A DNA stretch of 64,000 nt, taken from Providencia alcalifaciens DSM 30120 (GTDB lineage Bacteria; Pseudomonadota; Gammaproteobacteria; Enterobacterales; Enterobacteriaceae). The position numbers were made by a program, and so were the translations under genes. The DNA lies in the NCBI RefSeq assembly GCF_000173415.1, contig NZ_ABXW01000019.1, positions 62,001-126,000 of the forward strand, read 5' to 3'. Shown here piece after piece: positions 56,090 to 64,000 of this stretch (the stretch's first letter is position 1; the number at the start of each line of letters is the position of its first letter). Below the pieces are notes generated by a model. It worked only from the letters and a program-made list of their open reading frames with translations, was not told the origin of the DNA and made no database searches.

Positions 56090-56105
56090 TGTGATATATG
56101 TCTCA
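56090..56105 (+). promoter_or_regulatory. CRP-like site upstream of udp
   Basis: TGTGA-TATATG-TCTCA matches the CRP pattern TGTGA-N6-TCACA except one base. E. coli udp is CRP- and CytR-controlled, which fits. The distance to the start is 128 bp. No convincing CytR half-sites were identified. Confidence 0.6.
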
Positions 56106-56232
56106 TTTTCATGAAAATGAAGTGAATCAGTTTCTATTAAAAGCGATATTGGTCACTAAATTAAGTCGAGCTAAGCGCTATATTGACTATAACGTACTAA
56201 TTCAATGATGCCATTGTGTAAAGGAGTTTGAT

Positions 56233-56988
56233 ATGTCTGACGTTTTCCACTTAGGTTTAAAAAAGAGTGACTTACAGGGTGCAACTGTTGCTATTGTTCC
56301 TGGGGATCCTAACCGTGTTGAAAAAATTGCACGTCTGATGGATAACCCTGTGCATTTGGCTTCATTACGTGAATTCACTTCATGGCGTGGTGAACTTGAT
56401 GGAAAAGCCGTGATTGTTTGCTCCACAGGTATTGGTGGTCCATCAACCTCTATCGCAGTTGAAGAGCTAGCTCAGCTAGGCATCCGCACTTTCTTGCGTA
56501 TCGGTACAACAGGTGCAATCCAAGAAAACATCAATGTAGGTGATGTTTTAGTGACTACCGGTGCAGTGCGTTTAGATGGTGCAAGTCAGCATTTTGCTCC
56601 GCTGGAATTCCCTGCGGTTGCTGACTTTACTTGTACTAATGCGCTGTATGCTGCGGCGACAGAAGCGGGTGCAACTGTTCATGTTGGTATTACTGCATCT
56701 TCAGATACTTTCTACCCAGGTCAAGAGCGTTACGACACCTATACAGGTCGTGTGATGCGCCACTTCAGAGGCTCAATGAAAGAGTGGCAGGATATGGGCG
56801 TGATGAACTATGAGATGGAATCTGCAACGCTGTTAACTATGTGTGCAAGCCAAGGTCTGCGTGCAGGTATGGTTGCTGGCGTTATCGTTAACCGTACTCA
56901 GCAAGAAATTCCAAATGAAGCGCTTCTGAAAAAAACAGAAGGCAATGTTCTGAGCATTGTTGTCGAAGCGGCTCGTCGCCTGCTGTAA
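56233..56988 (+). CDS. udp: Uridine phosphorylase
   Basis: A 251-residue enzyme cleaving uridine to uracil and ribose-1-phosphate, close in length to E. coli Udp (253). Blocks include [64 protein letters not shown] and [19 protein letters not shown] lies upstream of the ATG. In E. coli udp is followed by rmuC; here two other genes are interposed. Confidence 0.96.
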   Translation: MSDVFHLGLKKSDLQGATVAIVPGDPNRVEKIARLMDNPVHLASLREFTSWRGELDGKAVIVCSTGIGGPSTSIAVEELAQLGIRTFLRIGTTGAIQENINVGDVLVTTGAVRLDGASQHFAPLEFPAVADFTCTNALYAAATEAGATVHVGITASSDTFYPGQERYDTYTGRVMRHFRGSMKEWQDMGVMNYEMESATLLTMCASQGLRAGMVAGVIVNRTQQEIPNEALLKKTEGNVLSIVVEAARRLL

Positions 56989-57001
56989 TCCTAATTAGCT
57001 G

Positions 57002-57048
57002 ACCCGTTTACTGACTTCACTCGGTTGTGGATTTTCGGTAAACGGGTT
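57002..57048 (+). terminator. Possible hairpin terminator after udp
   Basis: ACCCGTTTAC (57002-57011) and GTAAACGGGT (57038-57047) form a 10-bp stem with a 26-base loop. No T-run follows, so it may be an mRNA 3' structure and not an intrinsic terminator. Confidence 0.35.
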
Positions 57049-57270
57049 CAGTTATCATCATGCTACCCATGTATCTTAAATATTCTTGTATCTCTAATTG
57101 ATCAGCGCAAAATTTATTTTCTCGCGTTTTTCTTATTCCCTTCATCGATGAATCTGTTATTGTCATTTAAAACAATGAATAGAAGCCTCTTAAGTTACTC
57201 AAATTACAAGTAATTGATAATTTCGTTTATTTTTAGTTTGAGCAATGACAGCGCTAAAAAGGGAAAACGT

Positions 57271-58053
57271 ATGTCAACCAAGCCTTACCTTCACCCCTCT
57301 GTACTGCCTTTAACCGGTGGAATTAACTTTCGTGATTTAGGTGGAAAAAAACTATCCAACGGCGGAAAAATTAAACCTGGGGTTTTATTTCGCTCAGGTG
57401 CATTAGACCGCTTAACCCAAGATGATGAAAAAGTCTTACAGTCACAAAACCTTTTCCAAATCATCGACTATCGCGATGAAGCTGAAATTTTGGATAAACC
57501 GGATGTGGTGTGGAGTGGCGCTCATTATGTGCATGCCCCTGCGAACCCGCTGGCAAAAGAAGTGAGTGCGAATTTAGATAAACTCACACCAGAAGTGCTA
57601 GAAAAATTTGATCCTCAAGCTTTCATGTTCCGCCTTTACGAGTTACTTCCATTGAATAATGCGGCATATCATCAATTGGTCAGCATGTTGAAGCAACCGG
57701 AAAAAGGTGGTCTTGTGCAACACTGTGCCGTCGGCAAAGACCGCACTGGAATTGGCTCGGCTTTAGTGCTATTTGCGCTGGGGGCGGATGTTAATACGGT
57801 GATAGACGATTACCTATTAACCAATGAAACGTTAGCGCCATTCCGTAATCACCTACTGGAAGAATTTTCAAAAACTATGAGCGAGAATGTGGTAAAAAAA
57901 TTCGAGTACGTGTTCTCCGTACGTGAAGAATTCTTACAGACTGCATTGAAAAGCATAGAAAATAATTATGGTGATGTGGATAAATGGCTAGAAAAAGATT
58001 TTGGCTTAGATAACGCTCAACGCAGCGTACTACAAAGTTACTTCCTCGAATAA
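57271..58053 (+). CDS. Tyrosine phosphatase-family protein
   Basis: A 260-residue protein of the Y_phosphatase3/Siw14-like group. The N-terminus has GGINFRDLGGKKLSNGGKIKPGVLFRSGALDRLTQDD, typical of this family, and the catalytic loop is HCAVGKDRTG with Cys152 and Arg158 (CX5R). It has no signal peptide, so it is cytosolic. Members dephosphorylate phosphotyrosine or phosphoinositides; the substrate here is unknown. The ATG at 57271 is preceded by AAGGGA. It lies between udp and rmuC, a position not occupied in E. coli. Confidence 0.82.
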   Translation: MSTKPYLHPSVLPLTGGINFRDLGGKKLSNGGKIKPGVLFRSGALDRLTQDDEKVLQSQNLFQIIDYRDEAEILDKPDVVWSGAHYVHAPANPLAKEVSANLDKLTPEVLEKFDPQAFMFRLYELLPLNNAAYHQLVSMLKQPEKGGLVQHCAVGKDRTGIGSALVLFALGADVNTVIDDYLLTNETLAPFRNHLLEEFSKTMSENVVKKFEYVFSVREEFLQTALKSIENNYGDVDKWLEKDFGLDNAQRSVLQSYFLE

Positions 58054-58157
58054 TCTAATAAACACTGAAGTTGCAATGAGCGGGTTTTGTTGCAACTTTA
58101 TTTACTTCCTATAACTATAATAGTGTTATTCAACTCATTAAAATTAGGAACGAACCC

Positions 58158-58688
58158 TTGAGCATCAATGAAATTGTCACTGCCATTACGGAATTCACTC
58201 GTGCTCACGAAGTGTGGGCGATCCCTATTGTCTTCATTCTTGCTTTTGGCGAATCACTCGCTTTTCTCTCTTTATTGCTCCCCGCAACCGTGATTTTACT
58301 TGGACTTGGTGCGTTGATTGGTGAAAGTGAAATCGCCTTCTTTCCGATTTGGTTAGCCGCCGCCTTGGGCGCATTTTTTGGCGATTGGGTCTCTTATTGG
58401 TTTGGTTTTCACTATAAAGAAAAAGTCCGTGAAATGTGGCCGATTTCTCGTAACCCTGAAATGATAGATAAAGGTCATCGTTGCTTTGAGAAATGGGGTG
58501 TTTGGGGGATTTTCTTTGGGCGGTTTTTTGGACCTTTGCGCGCGGTCGTTCCTCTTGTCGCAGGAATTTGTGAAATGCGCCAACGCCATTTTCAAATTGC
58601 CAACTTCGCATCCGCAATGATTTGGGCATTTGGCATTTTAGCACCGGGGGCGCTTGGCTTACGTTGGTTCGCTAGTTGGATGGGATAA
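58158..58688 (+). CDS. DedA family (VTT domain) membrane protein
   Basis: A 176-residue inner-membrane protein with about four to five helices. The DedA pattern is visible: FILAFGESLAFLSLLLPATVILLGLGALIG, then GDWVSYWFGFHYKEK, and the motif FFGRFFGPLRAVVPLVAGICEMRQRHF with the conserved Arg and Pro. DedA proteins act as lipid-carrier or phospholipid translocases and support membrane homeostasis. The likely start is TTG at 58158 (preceded by AGGAACGAACCC). It lies between the phosphatase and rmuC and may be co-transcribed with neither. Confidence 0.85.
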   Translation: MSINEIVTAITEFTRAHEVWAIPIVFILAFGESLAFLSLLLPATVILLGLGALIGESEIAFFPIWLAAALGAFFGDWVSYWFGFHYKEKVREMWPISRNPEMIDKGHRCFEKWGVWGIFFGRFFGPLRAVVPLVAGICEMRQRHFQIANFASAMIWAFGILAPGALGLRWFASWMG

Positions 58689-58793
58689 GCTGCGAAGCTG
58701 CTCGCAAAAAGTCGCCATAGGGAGATTTACCTCTGGACACTTATACAGTATCCCATTACCTTACTCTAGATTTTAAAAAGTAAGGATGGATTC

Positions 58794-60149
58794 GTGGATA
58801 CCTCTCTTTTATATGCAATTATTGGCGCCTTAAGTGGCATTTTGGTCGGCGGTTTAGCGGTCTGGTTTTCTATTGTCCAAAAAATAGCGGGGAAAGAGCG
58901 AGAGCTACAAGAGGTATACCGTCAATTGGCCGCGAGCGATGAGAAAAATGTACATTTGGCTCAATGGAAAGAGGAATGCGACAAGCTTGACCAAGAGCTA
59001 CGTACACAGCGGGACATTAACCGTGAACAAGAGGCTGAGCTGCGAGAGGTGATGACTCGCTTTGAACAAGCTCAACTGGCGAACGAAGAGAAACAGCGAA
59101 TTTTGCAAAATAGTGAGCAGCGCCTCACGGCACAGTTTGAAAATTTAGCTAATCGTATATTTGAGCAGAACGAACGGCGTGCTTCTGAGCAACATCAGAA
59201 AAACTTAATGGCGATGTTGTCACCTTTTCGTGAACAACTTGAAGGGTTTCGCCAACAAGTACAACAAAGTTATGGTGAAGAGGCAAAAGAGCGTCATACG
59301 CTAACCTATGAGATTCGCCAGTTACAGCAACTGAATAATCAAATGACCAAAGAAGCGGTCAACTTAACACGAGCTTTAAAGGGCGATAATAAAATTCAAG
59401 GGAATTGGGGCGAAACCATTTTAACTCGGATTTTAGAGGTATCGGGTTTACGCCGCGGTAGTGAATTTGAAACACAAGTCAGTATCAATACGGGCTATAA
59501 TAGCCGCTACCAGCCAGATGTCATCATTCATCTTCCTGAAGGCAAAGATGTCGTTGTTGACGCAAAAATGTCGTTGGTCGCTTATGAACATTACTTTAAT
59601 AGTGATGACCCAGAACAGCAGCAGCAAGGTATCAAAGATCATGTGGCATCCATTCGGAACCATATGAAAATGTTAAGCCGTAAAGATTATCATCAGTTAC
59701 CAGGGGTTCGCTCTTTGGACTATGTGCTCATGTTTATCCCTATAGAGCCTGCATATTTATTAGCATTAAAAGAAGCTCCTGAGCTACTTGATGAAGGATT
59801 AAAACTGAATATCATGTTGGTCTGTCCATCCACATTGTTGGTGGCAGTACGTACCATTAATAATTTGTGGCGATATGAACGGCAAGAGCAAAATGCGCAA
59901 GAAATCGCCGATAGAGCCGCTAAAATGTACGATAAACTGCGTTTGTTTATCGATGATATGCAGGTATTAGGTTCTAGCCTAGAAAAAGCAAATCACACAT
60001 ATTCATCAGCCATGAAGCGTCTTGCTGAAGGTCGAGGTAATTTGCTAGCTCAGGCGGAAAGTTTTAAAGAGTTAGGCGTGGAAGTTAAGCAATCTATAGA
60101 CCCTCAGCTAGCAGAGCGGGCTGACAAGTCTAATTGTGCGGAATCTTAG
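58794..60149 (+). CDS. rmuC: DNA recombination protein RmuC
   Basis: A 451-residue protein with an N-terminal membrane anchor (SLLYAIIGALSGILVGGLAVWFSIV), a long coiled coil (about 30-190) and a nuclease-like core: LKGDNKIQGNWGETILTRILEVSGLRRGSEFETQ, GKDVVVDAKMSLVAYEHYFNSDD, then FIPIEPAYLLAL and TLLVAVRTINNLWRYE. RmuC limits recombination between inverted repeats in E. coli. The start is GTG with TAAGG upstream (58780s). It precedes ubiE as in E. coli. Confidence 0.94.
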   Translation: MDTSLLYAIIGALSGILVGGLAVWFSIVQKIAGKERELQEVYRQLAASDEKNVHLAQWKEECDKLDQELRTQRDINREQEAELREVMTRFEQAQLANEEKQRILQNSEQRLTAQFENLANRIFEQNERRASEQHQKNLMAMLSPFREQLEGFRQQVQQSYGEEAKERHTLTYEIRQLQQLNNQMTKEAVNLTRALKGDNKIQGNWGETILTRILEVSGLRRGSEFETQVSINTGYNSRYQPDVIIHLPEGKDVVVDAKMSLVAYEHYFNSDDPEQQQQGIKDHVASIRNHMKMLSRKDYHQLPGVRSLDYVLMFIPIEPAYLLALKEAPELLDEGLKLNIMLVCPSTLLVAVRTINNLWRYERQEQNAQEIADRAAKMYDKLRLFIDDMQVLGSSLEKANHTYSSAMKRLAEGRGNLLAQAESFKELGVEVKQSIDPQLAERADKSNCAES

Positions 60150-60224
60150 AGTTATAATAGGGTTTTCACTCAAAGGCTGTTACACTTCTCAAAAAAGTTT
60201 GAACGATTAACAGGCATAATAGAA

Positions 60225-60980
60225 ATGACCGAACCAACAAAAGAAACCATTGATTTTGGTTTCCGTACTGTAGAGAAAGAAGAAAAAGCTGGCCTCGTAG
60301 CAAATGTTTTTCACTCTGTAGCCTCTAAATATGACCTGATGAATGACTTAATGTCTTTTGGTATTCATCGCATTTGGAAACGTTTCACAATCGAAGCGAG
60401 TGGTGTGCGTCGTAATCAACGCGTGCTTGACCTTGCGGGTGGAACGGGTGACCTCACTGCAAAATTCTCTCGCCTTGTTGGTGAAAAAGGCGAAGTGGTT
60501 CTCGCAGATATCAACGACTCTATGTTAAAAATGGGACGTGAAAAACTGCGTGATTTAGGCATTGTCGGTAATGTTAATTACGTACAAGCTAATGCGGAAG
60601 AGTTACCATTCCCTGATAACTATTTTGATTGTATTACCATCTCGTTTGGCTTACGTAACGTGACAGACAAAGACAAAGCTCTGCGTTCTATGTTCCGCGT
60701 TCTCAAACCAGGTGGACGCCTATTAGTGCTTGAGTTCTCTAAGCCAGTTATTGAACCTTTGAATAAAGCTTATGATGCATACTCATTCCACATTCTACCG
60801 CGTATTGGTCAAGCGATTGTGAATGACCCTGAGAGCTATCGTTACTTAGCTGAGTCCATCCGTATGCACCCAAATCAAGAAACCTTGAAAGGGATGATGG
60901 AAAATGCAGGTTTCGAGCAAGTCTCTTATGACAATATGACTGGCGGTATTGTTGCATTACATAAAGGGTTTAAATTCTAA
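60225..60980 (+). CDS. ubiE: Ubiquinone/menaquinone C-methyltransferase
   Basis: A 251-residue SAM-dependent methyltransferase, same length as E. coli UbiE. The SAM site is [16 protein letters not shown], followed by [53 protein letters not shown] and ending [13 protein letters not shown]. It methylates the quinone ring in both ubiquinone and menaquinone synthesis. ubiJ begins two bases after its stop, and ubiE-ubiJ-ubiB form one unit. Confidence 0.97.
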   Translation: MTEPTKETIDFGFRTVEKEEKAGLVANVFHSVASKYDLMNDLMSFGIHRIWKRFTIEASGVRRNQRVLDLAGGTGDLTAKFSRLVGEKGEVVLADINDSMLKMGREKLRDLGIVGNVNYVQANAEELPFPDNYFDCITISFGLRNVTDKDKALRSMFRVLKPGGRLLVLEFSKPVIEPLNKAYDAYSFHILPRIGQAIVNDPESYRYLAESIRMHPNQETLKGMMENAGFEQVSYDNMTGGIVALHKGFKF

Positions 60981-60981
60981 G

Positions 60982-61635
60982 ATGGAAGCACCATCAGCGC
61001 ATATTGAAAATCCCAATACTGTTTTGTATTCCGTAATGACAGCATTCATGGAAACATCCTTGAACCATATGTTGTTCAAGGAAAAAGTGCTACAACCAGC
61101 AAGAATGCGTTTAGCGGGTAAAGTGATGGGAATTGAGCTCAAAGAGCTGAATAAAACCCTAACATTAGTTTTTGCTGAAAATCATGTTGATGTTTTAAGT
61201 GAATGGCAAGAACCCGCAGACTGCACCATTAAAACATCGCTATTTACCTTGATTAAGCTGAAAGATAAGCAGCAGCTTTCACAGTTAATCAATCACGGTG
61301 ATATTGTGATTGAAGGCGATATGCAGATTGTGCAGCACTGGTCGTCATTATTGGATTTAGCGATCTGGAATCCAGCACACTATTTATCCCCTTATATTGG
61401 TGATATTGCTGCAGAAGGTATTAGTAAAGTATTGGGCAAAGGGGCGTGTCTTGCTTCCCGATTAGTTAGCCGCCAAAAAACTTACGTTAAAGACATTATT
61501 CTGGAAGAGTGGAAAATGGCGCCTAGCCAGCTGGAATTAGTGCACTTTAGCGATGAAGTTGAGCAAGTTTCAAATTCAATGAGTCAATTAGAACAGCGAC
61601 TCAATCAGTTGGAGGAGAAGAATGTCTCCCGGTGA
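60982..61635 (+). CDS. ubiJ: Ubiquinone biosynthesis accessory factor UbiJ (SCP2 domain)
   Basis: About 217 residues. The N-terminal SCP2 lipid-binding domain ([31 protein letters not shown]-like, then [26 protein letters not shown]) is followed by a C-terminal coiled coil ([22 protein letters not shown]). UbiJ binds ubiquinone intermediates and scaffolds the soluble Ubi complex. ATG 60982 starts two bases after the ubiE stop. In E. coli a small RNA (EsrE) overlaps this gene; I could not confirm it here. The last 14 bases overlap ubiB. Confidence 0.93.
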   Translation: MEAPSAHIENPNTVLYSVMTAFMETSLNHMLFKEKVLQPARMRLAGKVMGIELKELNKTLTLVFAENHVDVLSEWQEPADCTIKTSLFTLIKLKDKQQLSQLINHGDIVIEGDMQIVQHWSSLLDLAIWNPAHYLSPYIGDIAAEGISKVLGKGACLASRLVSRQKTYVKDIILEEWKMAPSQLELVHFSDEVEQVSNSMSQLEQRLNQLEEKNVSR

Positions 61636-63256
61636 AATAAAACGCCTTTACTTCATTATTCGGGTTTTTCTCTCTTATGGACTAGATGAGCTGATTCCTA
61701 AAATTAAGCTGACATTGCCTTTAAGAATTGGGCGATTAGGTTTTTTTTGGATCAAAAATAAACACAAAGATAAAGATCTTGGTGAGCGCCTACGTTTGGC
61801 GCTGCAGGAGTTGGGGCCAGTTTGGATCAAATTTGGTCAAATGCTTTCGACTCGCCGAGATTTATTTCCCCCTACCATTGCCGATCAACTTTCATTATTA
61901 CAAGATAAAGTCGCAAGTTTCGACGGTAAGTTAGCGCGTCGCTATATTGAGGAGTCGCTTGGCGGACCGTTAGAACAATGGTTTGATAATTTTGATGAGC
62001 AAGCTTTGGCGTCAGCATCTATTGCCCAAGTGCATACAGCCATATTAAAAGAGAATGGCAAAGACGTTGTTTTAAAAGTCATTCGCCCAGATATCCTGCC
62101 AGTTATCAAAGCAGATATTAAGTTGATGTACCGAATTGCTAATTGGGTTCCACTTCTTCCAGATGGACGACGTTTACGCCCAAAAGAAGTTGTTCGTGAG
62201 TACGAAAAAACGTTAATTGATGAATTAAATTTACTTCGTGAATCCGCGAATGCAATTCAACTTCGTCGTAATTTTGAAAACAGCGCCATGCTGTATATTC
62301 CCGAGGTTTATCCAGACTATTGTCGTGAAAACGTGATGGTGATGGAGCGTATTTATGGTATTCCTGTTTCCGATATTGCGGCTTTAGAAGCTCAGGGAAC
62401 CAACATGAAATTGTTGGCGGAAAGAGGCGTAAAAGTCTTCTTTACCCAAGTATTTCGTGACAGTTTCTTTCATGCAGATATGCATCCCGGCAATATTTTT
62501 GTTAGCTATGAACACCCTGAAGACCCTCTCTATATAGGAATTGACTGCGGAATTGTGGGTTCTCTCAATAAAGAAGACAAACGCTATTTAGCTGAAAACT
62601 TTATTGCCTTCTTTAATCGTGATTACCGTAAAGTGGCTGAGCTGCATGTCGATTCCGGTTGGGTTCCCGCAGATACCAACGTTGAAGATTTTGAATTTGC
62701 CATTCGCACTGTTTGCGAACCTATTTTTGAAAAACCATTGGCGGAAATTTCATTTGGGCATGTGTTATTGAACCTGTTCAATACCGCTCGTCGCTTTAAT
62801 ATGGAAGTTCAACCACAGTTAGTGTTATTACAAAAAACCTTATTGTATGTTGAAGGGCTTGGTCGTCAGCTATACCCACAACTGGATTTATGGAAAACGG
62901 CAAAGCCATTCTTAGAAGATTGGATTCATAGCCAAGTAGGGCTTCCTGCAATCACTAAAGCGTTAAAAGAGAAAGCGCCTTATTGGGCAGAAAAAATGCC
63001 AGAAATCCCCGATTTAATTTATGGGGCATTAAAACAGCATCGATTCTTGCAGTCTAATATTGAACAGCTTACTCAAGAGTTAAAGCATCAACGCACGAAA
63101 CAACGTAAATCACAGTATCTATTAGGAATTGGGGCAACTTTCATTCTTTGTGGTAGCTTATTCTTTATTTCTGACTTAACCCGAATTGCAGCAGCATTTA
63201 TGGCTGTGGGTGCATTGTCGTGGCTTGTAGGTTGGTGTAAAGGAGAGGATAATTAA
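61622..63256 (+). CDS. ubiB: Ubiquinone biosynthesis protein UbiB (atypical kinase/ATPase)
   Basis: A 544-residue ABC1/UbiB protein. The N-terminal KxGQ motif is seen in [20 protein letters not shown], then the Ala-rich loop [21 protein letters not shown] with the Lys, [21 protein letters not shown], and two C-terminal membrane helices ([20 protein letters not shown] and [17 protein letters not shown]). It supports ubiquinone synthesis by ATPase action at the membrane. GGAGGAGAAGA just before the ATG lies inside the ubiJ end, implying coupled translation. Confidence 0.96.
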   Translation: MSPGEIKRLYFIIRVFLSYGLDELIPKIKLTLPLRIGRLGFFWIKNKHKDKDLGERLRLALQELGPVWIKFGQMLSTRRDLFPPTIADQLSLLQDKVASFDGKLARRYIEESLGGPLEQWFDNFDEQALASASIAQVHTAILKENGKDVVLKVIRPDILPVIKADIKLMYRIANWVPLLPDGRRLRPKEVVREYEKTLIDELNLLRESANAIQLRRNFENSAMLYIPEVYPDYCRENVMVMERIYGIPVSDIAALEAQGTNMKLLAERGVKVFFTQVFRDSFFHADMHPGNIFVSYEHPEDPLYIGIDCGIVGSLNKEDKRYLAENFIAFFNRDYRKVAELHVDSGWVPADTNVEDFEFAIRTVCEPIFEKPLAEISFGHVLLNLFNTARRFNMEVQPQLVLLQKTLLYVEGLGRQLYPQLDLWKTAKPFLEDWIHSQVGLPAITKALKEKAPYWAEKMPEIPDLIYGALKQHRFLQSNIEQLTQELKHQRTKQRKSQYLLGIGATFILCGSLFFISDLTRIAAAFMAVGALSWLVGWCKGEDN

Positions 63257-63369
63257 GTAGACTTTGTTTTGCGACAAGTTTATAAGGCTGTGATCATTTC
63301 CGTATTTAGCGTTGGTTGTATATAATAGGGTTAGTTACAATTGATCCCAAAACTATAGAGGTATTAACA

Positions 63370-63657
63370 ATGGAATCAACATTTGCAATGGCTTCTTTCG
63401 GCAGCCCTTGGCAATTAATTATTATTGCTTTGCTTATTATTTTAATTTTCGGCACCAAAAAACTGCGTTCTTTAGGTTCCGATTTAGGTGAGTCACTGAA
63501 AGGCTTTAAAAAAGCAATGAGTGATGATGAAGCTGCAAAAGCAAAAGCAGAGCAAGAAAAGCAAGATGCTGATTTTGCAACCAAAAATATCACGGAACAA
63601 CAGGCTGCTGAGAAAAAAGACAGCCCAGTTGAGAGCAAAAATAAAGAGCAGGGATAA
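63370..63657 (+). CDS. tatA: Sec-independent protein translocase subunit TatA, with N-terminal extension
   Basis: A 95-residue TatA. After an extension MESTFAMA, the core begins [42 protein letters not shown], with one membrane helix, the FGTKKL hinge and an amphipathic helix; a charged Lys/Glu-rich tail follows. E. coli TatA lacks the extension. In P. stuartii a very similar N-terminal propeptide must be removed by the rhomboid protease AarA before TatA works. ATG 63370 follows GAGGTATTAACA. It is the first gene of tatAB..., with tatB three bases after its stop. Confidence 0.95.
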   Translation: MESTFAMASFGSPWQLIIIALLIILIFGTKKLRSLGSDLGESLKGFKKAMSDDEAAKAKAEQEKQDADFATKNITEQQAAEKKDSPVESKNKEQG

Positions 63658-63660
63658 ACC

Positions 63661-64000
63661 GTGTTTGACATAGGTTTTAGTGAACTACTGCTAGTTGCAA
63701 TCATCGGTCTTGTGGTATTGGGCCCTCAACGTCTACCAGTAGCAGTGAGAACTGTTGCTGGTTGGATTCGTGCTATGCGTTCTATGGCCACCAATGTCCA
63801 GAATGAACTATCACAAGAATTGAAATTGCAAGAACTGCAAGAGACTCTTAAAAAAGTCGAAGAGAAAGCAGGTTTGGAAACACTTTCTCCGGAACTTAAA
63901 AAATCGATGGATGATTTGCGCCATGCTGCTTTGTCTTTACAAAGTGGTTATCAAGCAACAACCAACGACGTCCAATCTGAGTTGAACAAAGCAAAAGAGA
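63661..64000 (+). CDS. tatB: Sec-independent protein translocase subunit TatB (partial, runs off the right edge)
   Basis: The first 113 residues are visible: [41 protein letters not shown], giving the single membrane helix, the LGPQRLP hinge and amphipathic helix, followed by a long acidic helical region. The start is GTG at 63661, three bases after the tatA stop. TatB with TatC forms the signal-peptide receptor. The remainder lies beyond the window. Confidence 0.95.
   Translation, partial: MFDIGFSELLLVAIIGLVVLGPQRLPVAVRTVAGWIRAMRSMATNVQNELSQELKLQELQETLKKVEEKAGLETLSPELKKSMDDLRHAALSLQSGYQATTNDVQSELNKAKE

Noticed and set aside
60982-61635. EsrE-like small RNA within ubiJ
   Set aside because: Known from E. 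coli, but I could not see a promoter or terminator specific for it here.

Overview
The window looks like a chromosomal segment from the genus Providencia (Morganellaceae). Most proteins closely resemble E. coli or Salmonella orthologues, the DNA is AT-leaning, and TatA carries the short N-terminal extension known from Providencia stuartii. Species cannot be decided from this sequence. No rRNA, tRNA, CRISPR array, insertion sequence or prophage was recognised.

Region 1 (1-10.8 kb, accessory, surface adhesion). The minus strand holds a chaperone-usher fimbrial locus: the start of an usher at the left edge, a frameshifted chaperone and the major pilin. A DoxX-type membrane protein (+) follows. 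Next is a very large intimin/invasin-like inverse autotransporter (-) whose C-terminal domain is cut off by one in-frame amber codon. Both adhesion loci thus carry a single inactivating lesion.

Region 2 (11-24.7 kb). rbn (RNase Z/BN) is followed by a deoxyribose-utilisation locus: deoC-deoR (-) divergent from deoK-deoP-deoX (+), matching the Salmonella deoQKPX theme but with a DeoR-type regulator and a short deoC. Then come a DUF2750-like protein, the ynaI channel, ornithine decarboxylase speC, a nucleoside hydrolase with a DUF6882-like partner, a membrane-tailed coiled-coil protein built of 11-residue Cys-containing repeats, and dusA.

Region 3 (24.8-44.1 kb). The order lipoprotein-qor-dnaB-alr-tyrB-uvrA-ssb follows E. 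coli dusA-pspG-qorA-dnaB-alr-tyrB...uvrA-ssb, with a small lipoprotein where pspG would be. It includes a LexA box between uvrA and ssb and a dispersed palindromic repeat between dnaB and alr. ilvBN follows with its Val/Leu leader peptide and attenuator, then an XRE-cupin regulator divergent from an MFS transporter, an ArnT-like glycosyltransferase, and ghxP-yjcE with a PurR box.

Region 4 (44.2-64 kb). yigM-metR-metE (with tandem MetJ boxes) is followed by yidB and a complete four-carbon sugar-acid operon (ltnD-otnK-otnC-otnI-regulator-denD-gntP-type permease). This should convert L-threonate and D-erythronate to dihydroxyacetone phosphate. Then udp, a tyrosine phosphatase and a DedA protein precede the conserved rmuC-ubiE-ubiJ-ubiB-tatA-tatB run, with tatB cut by the window end.

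The most unusual points are the amber-split giant invasin, the homopolymer frameshift in the fimbrial chaperone, the Cys-hendecad repeat protein, and the rhomboid-type TatA propeptide. I did not find a wholly new multi-gene system that I could defend.
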